DNA of 64,000 nucleotides from Otatea glauca (GCA_036346275.1 CM070722.1:58007524-58071523), one strand, 5' to 3'. Counted from the stretch's first letter, positions 32,935-45,440 are shown. Program-made: numbers and translations. Notes: generated by a model not told the origin, from the sequence alone.

Positions 32935-35045
32935 GTCTTTGATCAAGCATCTGAAATTCTGTCTGAATTCAACAATTTTGAACTTATTTTCCCTATAAAA
33001 TTGGAACGCGGTCACCAGTCTTATGCGAATGTGGCATTTAAACATTTAAAAAATCGTCATGTCTGATGCCTTCTTAATGAAGCGACAAATTTCTTGCCTG
33101 GTGAGATCTTTTGCGAAGCCGAAGAAACAACTAGGCTTTGTGAGAACTTGAGGTCGTCGTTTGACTGTCCTATGCCAGGAAGGAAAAAAAATCCAACAAG
33201 TGAATGTGCAATAAAAATTACCAGACATATTGCATGATTTCAGTAGACATAACATTCCAATATATATGGTAGCTAGGTCACCACCATCCACTGATAATTT
33301 TAGTGCACGACTTTTTAGTGATGGTTTAGGGTTGTCCGAATTAACATGAGTGACGAGGATTAAAAGCATTTTTTTCATTTGGATTCTCAATGGATAAAAA
33401 ACATACTCTATTAATAGGTTCATAAACATTAAAAGCATATGATATAGAATGAAGCCCACGTTTATTCGGACGATCAAGCCTCCGATCAGTTCAGTCAAAG
33501 CGGTCTATAGCATTGCTTCACACTGGTCGTCCCCGACCAGTGAAATAGTCATCCCGATCAGAGAATTGGTCGGGGATAAGCGGTTGCACCCGCACATATC
33601 TCCGTGCGGACAGTTGTCTGATAGATGTGCACAACTAACTGGAAATTATCCCTAGAAAAAGACACTGTTTGGCGGAAAGACAACACTCGGTTCCACGATG
33701 CTTTTTGAAGATTACCTGCCGTCTCTTCAACCGATATAAATAGGAGGCCGATCCATGCTATTAAAGGCATCCGCAACCAGAATAAGCAATTGAAATAGGC
33801 AATTGTAATCATAATCCTTAAAATTCTGTAAATTAATTTGTGTACTCTGTTGAGCTACTTGGCTAATAAAGAAGCAATTCCTATATATCATTTCTATCAT
33901 CTTGTTTACTAGGAGCCCGCAATCATATTTTTATAAACTCGATTAAGAGACTCTAGGTCTTTAACATCGACAATGAGAGCTAGCAACTACACATGTCTAC
34001 TGATCAATTATGATTGCTCGTAGTCTCTGTCACACTAAGGTTGGCACTACTGAATTGAATTATTCGCAATTAACCAACCAGCCTAGCTTCCGTAATTAAG
34101 TATGTGAATATATGCACCTCCTCTTTGAATGGCGGCATTCCTTAAGGAGCTAGTAGCAGATCACCACAAATCCACAATTGCTCCACCGGGCAGCAACAAA
34201 GATCAGAGCTCAATCAGAACACCGTATGCGCGCTAATCCAAGGCGTGCACATCACAATGTTCCATCCATGGTGGCAGGCGGTCGGCAATGGATGACGAGA
34301 CGCGGTCAAGTGGGTTCGTCTCTGCTTCTTTGTGTGGCAGTGGAAGCATGCTGAGAAGCAAGGTGACGCGAGGAGGAGCGTTTGAAGAAAAGAAACCTGT
34401 AATGCTTGGGATTTTTTTTAAGAGCAGCGCTTACATGTATCACCCTTTCAATATAAGATATACAAATTTATACAAATTTTTTAAGCAAACAAATAGGTAA
34501 CTAATTACTATCTACTCTCTATTCATGTTTTAATATTTGTGCAACTTCTAAATAGTGATACATCGAAGCGTCTCCCTTTTTTAATGAAAAAGGTCCCTAT
34601 AGAGACGTTGTTAAGAATTAACAATGCATACTTGGAATACTCCTGGGAAGCTTGAATGAATGGATAGATACTTGCTATAGAAGTTCCTAGACCAAGTTCT
34701 TCGTGCCAAAGTGAGAAAAATCTAGATTTATATATTTTAAGGGGACTCTAGAATTAGGAAATAGTTAATAGGGTGATATTTTGGAAGAGAATTCTAGAGA
34801 TGTTTCTAGTTGAACGGTTTGTTTTGTGCCACATGGCAACAATCCAATGGTTATATAGCACTATATATCAAGATACCTTAGCCCCTCCTTTATGTGTGTC
34901 ATAAGGTATGCCACACGTGTTATGGATAAGCCATATGAGCTACTACTAGTAAGGTGTCTGTGCGTTACAACAGAGTCCTAAAAGAGAGTGATACATATTA
35001 TCTAACGTGGCCAAAATCGTACAATGCACAATAGTACACATTTAC
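32935..35045. other. Gene-free interval, possible old LTR near 33.5-34.0 kb
   Basis: No gene is supported. A perfect hairpin cactggtcg/cgaccagtg is at 33521-33542, a TATA box gatataaatagg at about 33733-33744 and aataaagaag at about 33867, in LTR-like order. No paired copy or TSD was found. Confidence 0.4.
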
Positions 35046-35192
35046 CGTTTTGAGCTCCTCAACTTTACAACTATAAACTGATTCAATCTCATCACCACCT
35101 TCTTCGTAAAGCTATTCTTCAGTCTGTTGTAGATTAACTGAGATTTCTTCCCTTTCGAAATCAGTAGCAAAGCTCCGATACCTCTCACAAAT
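35046..35192 (-). pseudogene. Hsp70-16/Hsp110-like pseudogene, downstream exon
   Basis: This 49-codon exon on the minus strand lies between TTTCTAG|ATTTG and ACG|GTAAAT. It reads RSFATDFEREEISVNLQQTEE, then a TAG where the family has Trp, then LYEEGGDEIESVYSCKVEEL. That is the C-terminal substrate-binding region of the Hsp70-16/Hsp110 co-chaperone group. It continues the exon at 50568-50428, from which it is separated by gypsy copy 2. The Trp-to-stop change shows loss of function. Confidence 0.8.
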
Positions 35193-35205
35193 CTAGAAAG
35201 ATTAT

Positions 35206-36049
35206 TGTCGGCGTTTTCGGGAGCGCCGGCAAGTAAATTTGTAAGTCTAGGGGGTCGCGCGTTCCACTCCCTGAATGGTTAGACTCGGAGTCCAAGATGT
35301 ATCTTGGTTGGTGAAGGTCCCTACTCGATTAGTGTGTGGTGGTATGGTATTACTCTTGATGAGATGATGCACAAAGTTTTACAAGCGAGAATGCCAATGG
35401 CTTAGCGAGATGGGTTTGATAGCGCTCTCTCCTTTCTTGTTCTTGCTCGTTGCCCTCTGAATCGTTTAGCCCCGCCTCCTTTTATCTGAAGGAAGGCGCG
35501 AGTTACATCGAGAGTTAGGAGGAAGCGAGGCGACCTCACGCTAGAGCTCGGTCCTTCGTCCGTGGATCGGTCGCCACCCGTCTTGCCCATCTTTGGGTTG
35601 GTAGCCTTGGTGGTCGGGAGGTTAGGTATTTCCGGAAGTAGCGTACTTGCCCTCTGTGATCCTTGCGAATCTTGGCGTCGAGGTGCGTGGCGTTGGTCTT
35701 TGCCTCGGGAGGGCGTCGCTCGTCTTTATCGTGGTCGGTTGATGGGGTTTGAAGCTTTGTCTTCTGATCACGGATCTTCTTGGGAAGGAGCCACCGCCCT
35801 TGTATAGTCGCTCGATTGACCTTATTCGAGTGTACGTGGCGGTAGGCGGTGAGGACGACACGCGGCACTCGGCGTTTGTCACCTTGGTTTGGTTGAGTCG
35901 GAGATCCCGCCCGCCAAGATGGGGTCCGAGCGGCATGCTGTCGGATTCGCTTCCCTGGCGGTCGGGAGCGGATGCCTTGCGCGTGATCTCGCAGCGATTC
36001 GGTCGTGGCGGCGGGCGCGCTGTTGGGGTATCCTTTTATTAGTATTAAA
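35206..36049 (-). repeat. 3' LTR of gypsy copy 2
   Basis: It starts tgtcggcgttttcggg right after the TSD and matches the 5' LTR along its length. The inner end (attagtatt, about 36049) lacks the final cgtca seen at 50365-50369. Differences from the 5' LTR are mainly 1-3 base indels. Confidence 0.92.
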
Positions 36050-36934
36050 TCGAGAGCCCGAACTCCCAAGCGATTTGGCATTCGGTTGGGGTTGAACTTG
36101 ACGAAAGTGGTGGCGGGCTCGGTAGGTCGGTCCACCGATCCGATTAGCGATTTCCGTCGGTGTGCCGTTGGATCCGGCGGTATCCCGAGTTTGGCCGGGC
36201 ATTTGAACCGCCGGGGCTTTACTTGCCTCGTTGCGCATGCCGAGCATAGTTTGGCGCCGCGCCCTGCTCGCCTTCTTATCGCCTCGGGTTTACGGTGAAG
36301 GATGCTTCGTTTTCGGCACCGCATTTACTCGAGACGCTTAGCCTCCCTTCGTCCGGATATATATATCTGCGCGTTGTAGCTTGCTTGAAGGGGCGAGCTT
36401 TTTCTTTTGTTCTTTCAAATGGCTTGAGACATCCTCTAGTCTTTAGCTTCGCGATGGCGCCACGGTGGAAGAAGAAGATCCTCTGCCGAGCTTTGGTGAG
36501 TTCGACCAGCGATGGGCGAGCTCGGGGAGGAAGAAGCTGCAGCCGCGACGCTTCGTTGACGCCACGCCGAGGCCGTTCCGAGGCTCGAGGTGGTAAGGGG
36601 GCCTTTCGAGGCGATGGCGCAAGGGCGCCGACCGTAGTTGGTGCGACCGCGTTGATGTCGCGAGCGGCGTGAGGCATCGGCGTGTTGCCAGCGGCCGTGG
36701 CGGTATCCGTCGACGAGCAAGGGCCTACCAACAGATGCCGTCGGTGCCACCGATGCCGCACGGATGTTTGATAGGTTCTAGGCGTGGGTAGAGTCTGCCG
36801 TGGTGCGGCGTGGCCACTCTTGTATCCGCTGCATCGTGTGTAAAGTTGTGTAAAGTTTGAGCTGTTGGCCTATAATGAAATTTTCTTTTTCTTTATGAAA
36901 ATGTCTCTGCGATGAGTTTGCTTTAATTTTAATC
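36050..36934. other. Non-coding interval of gypsy copy 2 next to the 3' LTR
   Basis: No conserved coding frame. A TATA-like atatatatctgcg is at 36359-36371. The polypurine tract that should border the LTR on the minus strand is not clear (gggagttcggg only). Confidence 0.5.
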
Positions 36935-38990
36935 GTTGTGGATGGTGCCTTGGTCGGCAGTGGCGACCGGATGCCTCTGTGAGGTTCGGTGTCCGAGTGC
37001 CTTGGTCGGCGGGACGGCCGGATGCCTCTGTGAGGTTCGGTGTCCGAGTGCCTTGGTCGGCGGGGCGACCGGATGCCTCTGTGAGGTTCGGTGTCCGAGT
37101 GCTCGTTTAACGTCGTAGCTAAACGGTGCCTTGGTCGGCGGGGACGGCCGGATGCCTCTGTGAGGTTCTAGTGTCCGAGCGCCTTGGTCGGCGGGACGAC
37201 CGGATGCCTCTGTGAGGTTACGGTGTCCGAGTGCCTTGGTCGGCGGGACGGCCGGATGCCTCTGTGAGGTTCGGTGTCCGAGTGCCTTGGTCGGCGGGAC
37301 GGCCGGATGCCTCTGTGAGGTTCGGTGTCCGAGTGCCTTGGTCGGCGGGACGGCCGGATGCCTCTGTGAGGTTCGGTGTCCGAGTGCCTTGGTTGGCGGG
37401 ACGGCCGGATGCCTCTGTGAGGTTCGTGTCCGAGTGCTCGTTTAACGTCGTAGCTAGACAAAGTGCCTTGGTCGGCAGGGACGGCCGGATGCCTCTGTGA
37501 GGTTCGGTGTCCGAGTGCCTTGGTCGGCGGGACGGCCGGATGCCTCTGTGAGGTTCTCGGTGTCCGAGTGCCTTGGTCGGCAGGGACGGCCGGATGCCTC
37601 TGTGAGGTTCGGTGTCCGAGTGCCTTGGTCGGCAGGACGGCCGGATGCCTCTGTGAGGTTCGTGTCCGAGTGCTCGCTTAACGTCGTAGCTAGACGGTGC
37701 CTTAGTCGGCAGGGCGGCCGGATGCCTCTGTGAGGTTCGGGTGTCCGAGTGCTCGCTTAACGTCGTAGCTAGACGGTGCCTTGGTCGGCAGGGCGGCCGG
37801 ATGCCTCTGTGAGGTTCGGTGTCAAGTGCCTTGGTGGCGGGGACGGCCGGATGCCTCTGTGAGGTTCGGTGTCCGAGTGCCTTGGTCGGCAAGGACGGCC
37901 GGATGCCTCTGTGAGGTTACGGTGTCGGAGTGCCTTGGTGGCGGGACGGCCGGATGCCTCTGTGAGGTTCGGTGTCCGAGTGCCTTGGTCGGCGGGACGG
38001 CCGGATGCCTCTGTGAGGTTCGGTGTCCGAGTGCCTTGGTCGGCGGGACGGCCGGATGCCTCTGTGAGGTTCTCGTGTCCGAGTGCCTTGGTTGGCGGGA
38101 CGGCCGGATGCCTCTGTGAGGTTCGGTGTCCGAGTGCTCGCTTAACGTCGTAGCTAGACGGTGCCTTGGTCGGCAGGGCGGCCGGATGCCTCTGTGAGGT
38201 TCGGTGTCCGAGTGCCTTGGTGGCAGGACGACCGGATGCCTCTGTGAGGTTACGGTGTCCGAGTGCCTTGGTCGGCGGGGCGGCCGGATGCCTCTGTGAG
38301 GTTCGGTGTCCGAAAGTGCCTTGGTCGGCGGGACGGCCGGATGCCTCTGTGAGGTTACGGTGTCCGAGTGCCTTGGTCGGCAAGACGGCCGGATGCCTCT
38401 GTGAGGTTCGGTGTCCGAGTGCTCGTTTAACGTCGTAGCTAGACGGTGCCTTGGTCGGCGGGGCGACCGGATGCCTCTGTGAGGTTCTCGGTGTCCGAAA
38501 GTGCCTTGGTCGGCGGGACGACCGGATGCCTCTGTGAGGTTCGGGTGTCCGAGTGCTCGTTTAACGTCGTAGCTAGACAGTGCCTTGGTCGGCAGGACGA
38601 CCGGATGCCTCTGTGAGGTTCGGGTGTCCGAGTGCTCGTTTAACGTCGTAGCTAGACAGTGCCTTGGTCGGCAGGGCGACCGGATGCCTCTGTGAGGTTC
38701 GGTGTCCGAGTGCCTTGGTCGGCAGGACGACCGGATGCCTCTGTGAGGTTCGTGTGTCCGAGTGCCTTGGTCGGCAGGACGACCGGATGCCTCTGTGAGG
38801 TTCGGGTGTCCGAGTGCTCGTTTAACGTCGTAGCTAGACAGTGCCTTGGTCGGCAAGGACGACCGGATGCCTCTGTGAGGTTCGGTGTCCGAGTGCCTTG
38901 GTCGGCAGGACGACCGGATGCCTCTGTGAGGTTCGGGTGTCCGAGTGCTCGTTTAACGTCGTAGCTAGACGTGAGTGCTCGTTTACCGTC
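36935..38990. repeat. 51-bp tandem array, 34 units, inside gypsy copy 2
   Basis: The basic unit contains gccttggtcggc, ggacggccggatgcctctgt and gaggttcggtgtccgagt. I count 34 occurrences of gatgcctctgtgagg. About ten units are followed by a 27-bp spacer with cgtttaacgtcgtagctaga. Both 51 and 78 bases are multiples of three, so long stop-free frames appear on both strands (up to 344 codons on minus, 37822-38856). Copy-to-copy differences are mostly one-base indels. Position, between the antisense unit and the 3' LTR, is typical for arrays in Tat-type elements. Confidence 0.95.
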
Positions 38991-39804
38991 GTGGCCGGGC
39001 GTGAGTGCTCGTTACCGTCGTAGGCGGGCGTGGGGCATCCTTCTCGAGTCCTCGTCGGGCGAGGGTAGGCTGCGAGAGGAATGGCCGCCGTCTATCCCAC
39101 ATGTATACCCCATCCGCAGTGTGGGACTGGAGGGATGAGCGCGCGCGTTTACTGCGTTGGTTTGAACGCCGTGCTCGTGGAGCTAATAGCGGGTAGTCAG
39201 AGTGGGTCTGGGAGGTCCGCCCAAGGGGACCCTTCCGAGCGGACGGTCCCGAGTAGGGTGTCCTGCCCTGCGTGGGGCGACCCATAAAAACCTTTCTCTA
39301 CTCAATCTCGTATGGACTCTAGGTCGTCCACCGACCCAGAGCACACCGGTGTCGCTCATTGATGAGCTCCCGAGAGTGTGAAGTATGGTCTCGGGCGCAG
39401 TAGAGGTGATTAGGCCGTCACCGACCTAACCGAGGGCCCACCGTGGGGCTCACCTCATACCGCCCCTTGCTCAAGTTTTCTTTGGGCGGCTTTATACCCA
39501 TCCGGTGGGGTAGGCCTTTTGAACCCACTCCTCCTCGCTGGGCCTGGCGCGAGCCACAAAGCTTTTGCTCTTGGGGCCGCAGCGCCCAGTGGGCTTCTCG
39601 CGCCGAGCAACCGTTCGGCCTAAAGGCGAGACCGAGAGGTTCTGGACACGTTGTTCGGGGCGGCCTCTTTATGGCCCTTGGCGCTGACAAGGCAGGATTA
39701 AAAGCGGAGTGGTATTGGAAACCGGAGTTACCAGGTGGCGCGACGAGACGAGGGTGGTCGCGACGCCGCAGACGGGCGCTGCTTGGCGGCGTTCGTTAAA
39801 TCCT

Positions 39805-39812
39805 CTATAAAT
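39805..39812 (+). promoter_or_regulatory. TATA box of the antisense unit in copy 2
   Basis: The sequence ctataaat lies 138 bases upstream of the ATG at 39943. In copy 1 ctataaata at 101-110 lies 139 bases upstream of the ATG at 240. Conservation of the box and of its distance supports a real antisense promoter. Confidence 0.6.
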
Positions 39813-39942
39813 CGCCCGTTGGGTGCTTTCGAGTGGTCACGCTTTCTTGCACTCTCATCTGCGCCTCAAAACAAGAAGAGCACCAGAGCTAAGGAAAAAA
39901 ACCCGACCTTTCTTTCTCACCTTCGATCGTCTCCCTGTGAAG

Positions 39943-42900
39943 ATGTCGTGGCGGAGTGCTCCGCGCCAAGACGGTGCGTCTTCTCGGCTTAGTGAAGAAG
40001 GGCTTCCTCATGCCGCAGACCTTTCCTACCGGAGGGTGCCGACCGGGCCACCACCCGCGCCCGCGAGGCGACGAGATCGTGGTGCCCGCCTCGTTCTTGA
40101 GCACGGCTTTGGCTCGCCGCACCCGCTTCGTCCGGGGCTATTGTTTCATTACAAGGTGGAGGTGCACCATCTCAACCCTAATGGGGTCCTCCACATCGCC
40201 ATCTTCATCACGCTGTCGCGGCCTTCTTGGGGATCGAGCCGCGACCGGGCGTTGTGGAGGCACTTCTTCGAGCAAGGCTCGGAAGGGCAAAGCGTCGGGC
40301 GCCGCGCGCTGGGTGGCTGGCCCTCGGCCGCCCGGTCGAACACGGAGTACACGAGGTAAAGCCGCCTCGTCTAACAAGGGTGGCGTTACAATGGCTCTAC
40401 GTTCAAACGCGTCGGCGACAGCGCCCTCGTTTCACCGGAGAGCTTCCCATGGCGGAGGAGCGTGGAACCAGGCGCCAAAAGAGGGAAGAACAAGGCGGCC
40501 CGATCGTGGAGCGGTCGGGGCTCAAAGGAGGCGGGGCTCACCGGGGGCGTGGTTGTGCGCGCCTTCATGGGGATCTGCGTGCAACCACTTGTGCCTGCCG
40601 CACCCCGCTTCGATATCTTGGGCCGTCCGACCGGGCGAGGATGGCGAACCCGAGCTGGCCGCGTCGAGGTGGAGGCTCGGGTGGCGGCCGTTCTGGCGAG
40701 CGCCATCGTGGCGCGGATGGCCACCCGAGCCATTCTCGGCGGCTTTTTCGCCCGAATCAGTAGCCGGTGAAATTCCTTTCGCTTCTCTTTTCTTTGTCCT
40801 TCGCACTTGACCGACATTCCCGCATCCTCTCGGGGCTCATGGGGATGTCTTCCCGCGCCGCTCCGGGATAAGGAAGCGGCGGCCACGGGCGAGGCAGCGG
40901 TGACTCCTCCCGCAAGAAGCGGAAGGAGGAAAGGAGGAGGAAGAAAAGTAAGGAACGCTGCTGCCTTGCGCGCGAGGATGTGTCGAGACCACCGCCGTGT
41001 GGGCGACCTCCATCGACAGCGGCGGGAGTGCCTCGGCCACCCCTATGGTGGGTTTTTCGACCGCTGATCGTGGCGCGCCCGGCGTGGACTCGGCCGAGGC
41101 GGCATCACGGGCCCGTGGCCACGGATCCCAGGTGGGGGTGATCTTGCGCTTGCGGCCGTCGCAGCGTCTTGGTGGAGGTGGCCGAAGCGGCCGGCCGACT
41201 GCCCATGGCGGGGGCAAAGAGGCGCGCGCGTGCCACGCACCCGCCGGCCTTGTAAGTGTATTATTATTTTATTTTGGAGCATTTTCTTTTGGCAAAGCCG
41301 CCCGGCGACTCTTGAATCTTTGCAACGTCGGCGCCTATCTTGGGTGATCGTGGGCGTGCCACATCGGCCCCGCAAATAACGCGCCGGTGATTTGATGACC
41401 GGTTGGGTCGGCGAAGGTCGCGGCGTCGGCGTCCGAGGCGCGATGCCGCCGAGGGGACGAGCCCACCCGAGGTCGTGCCCGAAGAAGAACTTCCGCGCCT
41501 CGCGGGACCCCTCCGACGACGTGATCGTCGTTTGGAGGATGAGACAATGGCGTTGCGGTGATCGCGCCCGATCATGGCGGGCCGGCGACGGAGGTGCCCG
41601 ACCCCGTCGAGGGAGGTGCCGACCGATGCCCTCGGCGCAGTCGCCGAGGATTCTGAAGGTTGACCTCGTCACCCTTGCCCATAGTGCTTTGGGCGGGTGG
41701 CGTCCCGCCCGAGCGGGCGAGCGGAGGCGCGCCGGTGTAATTCGGGTCGGGCATCATGGGTGAGCGGAGGAGAGCGAGTGGGCCACCCTTCTAAAGCGCT
41801 ACGGACGCCGGTCGAGATAGGGCGATCCGTGAAGGTCGGCCCTTGCTCTGAAGTCTTCCACCGTAGCTGGATATGATGGTCGGGAGTCCAACCCGATCGC
41901 CTGGTAGGTCGGTAGAAAAAGTTACGATTCGTTGCACATTTTGATAGTTCATCCGTGCGACTAACGGAGTGTCCACATTTTGCAAAGACTTGCGGGCTCG
42001 CCGTCGTCGGTCGAGCTCTGCGGCGCTCGACGATCGTGGCGCACGAGCGGCGGAGAGTCTGATCAGTGCGCGCTTGAGTGCGCCTAGCCCAGAGGCCACA
42101 GGCATTAGGCGGTCGGGCGGTGGTGATCCGCCAAGGATTTGAAGAGGCCACAAAGGCCCTTCATGATGGCGCCAGAGCCAAGGCTTTGAGGCGAAAGTGG
42201 CGGAATCGAGTCCTCCACGATGGAGGTCATCGAGGCCAAGGATCTTGCCGTTGCCGCGGAGGATCGCGCAGACGCAGTAACACGTCTGCGACCGAGCGAA
42301 CAAGGCTCGGGGGCGCCGCCGAGTTCGCTCCGAGCGCGATCGCCGAATGAGCCGCCGAGTGAAGACTTCATCTGGCGCCAAGTCGGAAGTCGGCAATCGA
42401 CCAACTCGCGGCCGTAAGTGTCTCAATTCTTCAATTAAGTTTGGGGTGCGACCCACAGGCGAACTTATCAAAATATCCGCAATCTGCGAGGCGCGAGAAG
42501 AATCTGGCGTCGCCGTGGAAGCGCAGAGAACGGCCGGCGCGCGCGACGTGGCGATCGTGGCCGGGCGAGGCTCGGCGGCGTTGAAGGTTCTTGAGGCGGT
42601 CGGGCCGAGATGGCGCCGTGGAGGCCCTCCGCAAGGCGGTCGGGTCTGCGACCGCATCCTTGGGCCGGGTAGGCCCGAGTGCCCTTGCCCTCTGGCCCGA
42701 GTGCGGACCGTGAAGAGGCGGTGGTCACCGACGCCGCTGCGCTTGAGCTTCATCGGTGCCGGTCAACACCATCTCGTACTCGACGGCATCGACCTCGCGG
42801 TGGTGGGGCGGCGTGGCGGGAACCGGATCGACGAGGAGATCGATCGGTTCGAGCTCTTGGTTGAGCCGCGCGCCGGGAGATCGCCACCGCATCCCGCCGC

Positions 42901-42974
42901 AGCCGCCTCCAGAAGCGAGGCGACCAACTCTCCGCCTCGCCACGGCCGCCGCCAAGAAGAATAGAAAAAGTTAG
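39943..42974 (+). pseudogene. Antisense (plus-strand) ORF of gypsy copy 2, PF04195-like
   Basis: This unit runs opposite to gag-pol, between IN and the 3' LTR. ATG at 39943 begins MSWRSAPRQ. Further blocks in shifting frames are LVKKGFLMPQTFPTGGCRPG (about 39990) and VEVHHLNPNGVLHIAIFITL (about 40158-40217) with DRALWRHFFEQGSEG. This matches my recollection of the plant 'putative gypsy type transposon' domain (PF04195), whose function is unknown. The unit ends near ATAAAKKNRKS-stop (42931-42963). The span could include introns; I cannot fix splice sites because indels break every frame. The same ATG, spacing and N terminus occur in copy 1, so the unit belongs to the family. Confidence 0.65.
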
Positions 42975-43689
42975 CTTTATCCTTCTTAGATTGTAAAGAC
43001 CGTTATTTAAACAATCTTGAAATTATCAAGTCCCAGAATCGTCCCTCGTCCTTTTTAGTATTTAGGATGGCGTTTGGCGACCATAGCCCTAAGGACCGCA
43101 GGGCCACTTATGCGTGGGTCGGGTTGTTTTGGGAGGAGCGAGGTGGATTGGAGACTTGGCTATCACGTGATTAGGCGCACTTGTGAGGATAGGAGTGTTC
43201 TAGACCGGCCAGGATCTTTCCACGGGCACTTCCTTCTTCCGCAAAGTGCTACTTAGCAACCATAGCCGCTGGGGCGTAGGCCGTAACACTTGGGTTGAGA
43301 GGGTTACCGCTCGGGATGGACCTCATGACCAGTCGGGTCACGTGCCCTCATAAGCGCGTGGGATAGCTGAGTTCGTGCGGGGGAGGAGTGTTCCTGCCGA
43401 CCCAAAGGTCACTCCACTCGGTACTTCCTTCTTCCGCGAAGTGTTAGCAACCATAGCATTTGGGCGTGGTCGAGCACTTGGGTCAAAGGAGTTACCGCCG
43501 GGAAGGACCTTGTGGTCGGTTGGGTCATCAACCAGCGCAAGTGCCGGCCGAGGGCGAAGCGGGCGCCGAAGGCGAGCCCAGTCGTCGCACTAGCGACAGT
43601 GTGCTCGGAAGGAAGAAGGTAAAGAGCATGCTAGGAAGAGGAAAAGAGTTTAGGGATAGAATCGCCTTAACTTTTCAATGTTCCAGGCA
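42975..43689. repeat. Non-coding gap with diverged direct repeats in gypsy copy 2
   Basis: Between the antisense ORF stop and the integrase end, blocks at about 43225 and 43410 share cttccttcttccgc, gcaaccatagc and gggttaccg-type sequence at about 185 bp spacing. A third partial copy is near 43075. The same occurs in copy 1. Confidence 0.65.
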
Positions 43690-44960
43690 TTAGGGAGGAT
43701 GCGACCATCGGCGTCCTTGAGTCGGAAGGTGCGAGGTTGGAGAACTTCCACGACGGTGAAAGGACCCTCCTGAGCGTCGCCACTTGTGCTTATCTTTGGT
43801 TATGCGGACCGACGCAGAACCAAGTCGCCAAATACCGAAGGATCGATCCTCGAACTTGGCGGCGTGGTAGCGCGCAGGCTTGTTGATATCTGGCCGACCG
43901 CGGATCGGCCACGTCGCGCCTCGTCGAGTGGTCGATGGCGTCTTGTTGCGGCGAGCCCCGAGCCTCATCGAAGGCTTGCAATCTCGGGAGCCGTATTCGG
44001 TCGATGGGCAAAAGCGGCTTGTAGCGAACACCATAAAGAAGGGTGTGAACCCGGTCGCCGGTCGGCGTGGTCCGCAGACTCGAGGACGGAGGCGGCTCGG
44101 CTACCAGCGCCTGCGAAATGCTTGAGCCGATCGAAGATCCGCGGCAGTCCTTGAAGGATCATGCCGTTAGTGCGCTCGACCGGCCGTTAGTCGCGGATGG
44201 GCTATCTGCGCCCAATCGACACGGATGTTGAAGTCGTCCGCGAACTCGAGAAATTCCTTCCCGTGAAGCGTGTTCGTTAGCCGGTGATGATGGAGTTTGG
44301 GACTCCAAACCTAAAAGCGATGTCGCGGAAGAAGATGGCGCTTATACCGACGTGGCGCTCACGACGGCTTGGCCTCTATCCACTTGGTGAACTTATCTAC
44401 CGCGACGGCGGTGGGTGAAGCCCCGGCGCTTTCTGAAGGCAGACCAAATCGAGTCCCAGACGGCAAAAGGCCACGTGATGGGGATCGTCTCAGTAAAGCT
44501 TTGGTGGCGGATCGTCTGCCACGAGCAAAGAATCGCATCCTTCGCGGTGCGTCACGATATGCTCGGCGTCGACCGCACGCGGTTGGCGATGAAACCTTGT
44601 CGAAAGGCCTTTCCCACAAGAGATCGGGTCTTTGCGTGGTGACCGCGAGACTCCACTTGTATGTCGTCCGCCATTTGTTTTCCTTGGTCGGTCAAGATAC
44701 ATTTTGGAGGACCGGAGGGACTCCTTTGTAGAGGTCCAGGCGATCGGGGCGAAGGATTTTGCCGCCGGCGGGCGCGGAGCCTCGGTCGGGGAAGTGACCC
44801 GTCCACAAGCGGTCGATGTAGGGCCTCCTCGATCGGACTCAAGTGCTAGCACACCGCGGGCGAATCCGGCCAAGTCTCGCCCGACCGCGCGTCGGTCGGC
44901 GGCCGTCTTTGGATTGGTCGGGTGGCCGCCACCGCCGAGTCCACCGGACAATGCCGCAGG
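43690..44960 (-). pseudogene. Integrase region of gypsy copy 2
   Basis: Seen are a degenerate zinc-finger segment (AEHIVTHREGC, about 44550), the core start VDKFTKWIEAKP (about 44370) and C-terminal fragments ending at about 43690 (FDEARGSPQQD, KDKHKW). Frames change several times. Over most of its length it parallels copy 1 at 1735-2960. Confidence 0.75.
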
Positions 44961-45029
44961 AGGTCGGAGACGAAGATCCCGGCGGGACAGGGCTCTCTGG
45001 AGGCAAGATTGGCGGTGATCGGCCTCGCC

Positions 45030-45440
45030 ATTGTAGCGTCGGTAGCTATGGTGGCTCGAAACCCTTGAACCGCTCCTCGGCCGGCGTGCTTCTCGACGAT
45101 CGCGGCCATGCGGCGTCTCGGGGTTCGCGCACCTTCATGACTTGGTCGACGACAAGCTTGGAGTCCCGTGGACGTAGGCCGGCGGGCACCGAGGTCGGCG
45201 GCGATCGGAGACCGTTGGCGAGCCTCGTGCTCGGCAATGTTGTTGGTCGCGTCGAAGAGCAACCTAATGGCGTATTGAAGCTGTTCCGAGTGGGAGATGA
45301 TGGCGACTCCGCGCCGCGCCATTCTTGGTGTAAGACCCGTCGAAGTACATTGTCCATGCTCGGGGTCTTCGACCACCGGTGGTGCACAGGCTTGGTCCAC
45401 TCGGCGGCGAAGTCGGCGAGCTGCGACTTGATCGCCGTCA
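45030..45440 (-). pseudogene. RNase H region of gypsy copy 2
   Basis: It is homologous to 3070-3450 of copy 1. Readable blocks are LLFDATNNIAEHEA (the catalytic Glu region, Tyr replaced by His next to it) and DSKLVVDQVMKV. The first-Asp segment has frameshifted. It lies between RT and IN as expected. Confidence 0.75.

Noticed and set aside
37822..38856. Open frame of 344 codons on the minus strand as a protein gene
   Set aside because: It lies wholly in the 51-bp repeat array, has no domain, and openness follows from a repeat length divisible by three. Kept as a finding, not as a gene.
36935..38990. CRISPR-like array
   Set aside because: Units are contiguous, with no unique spacers, in a plant retrotransposon.
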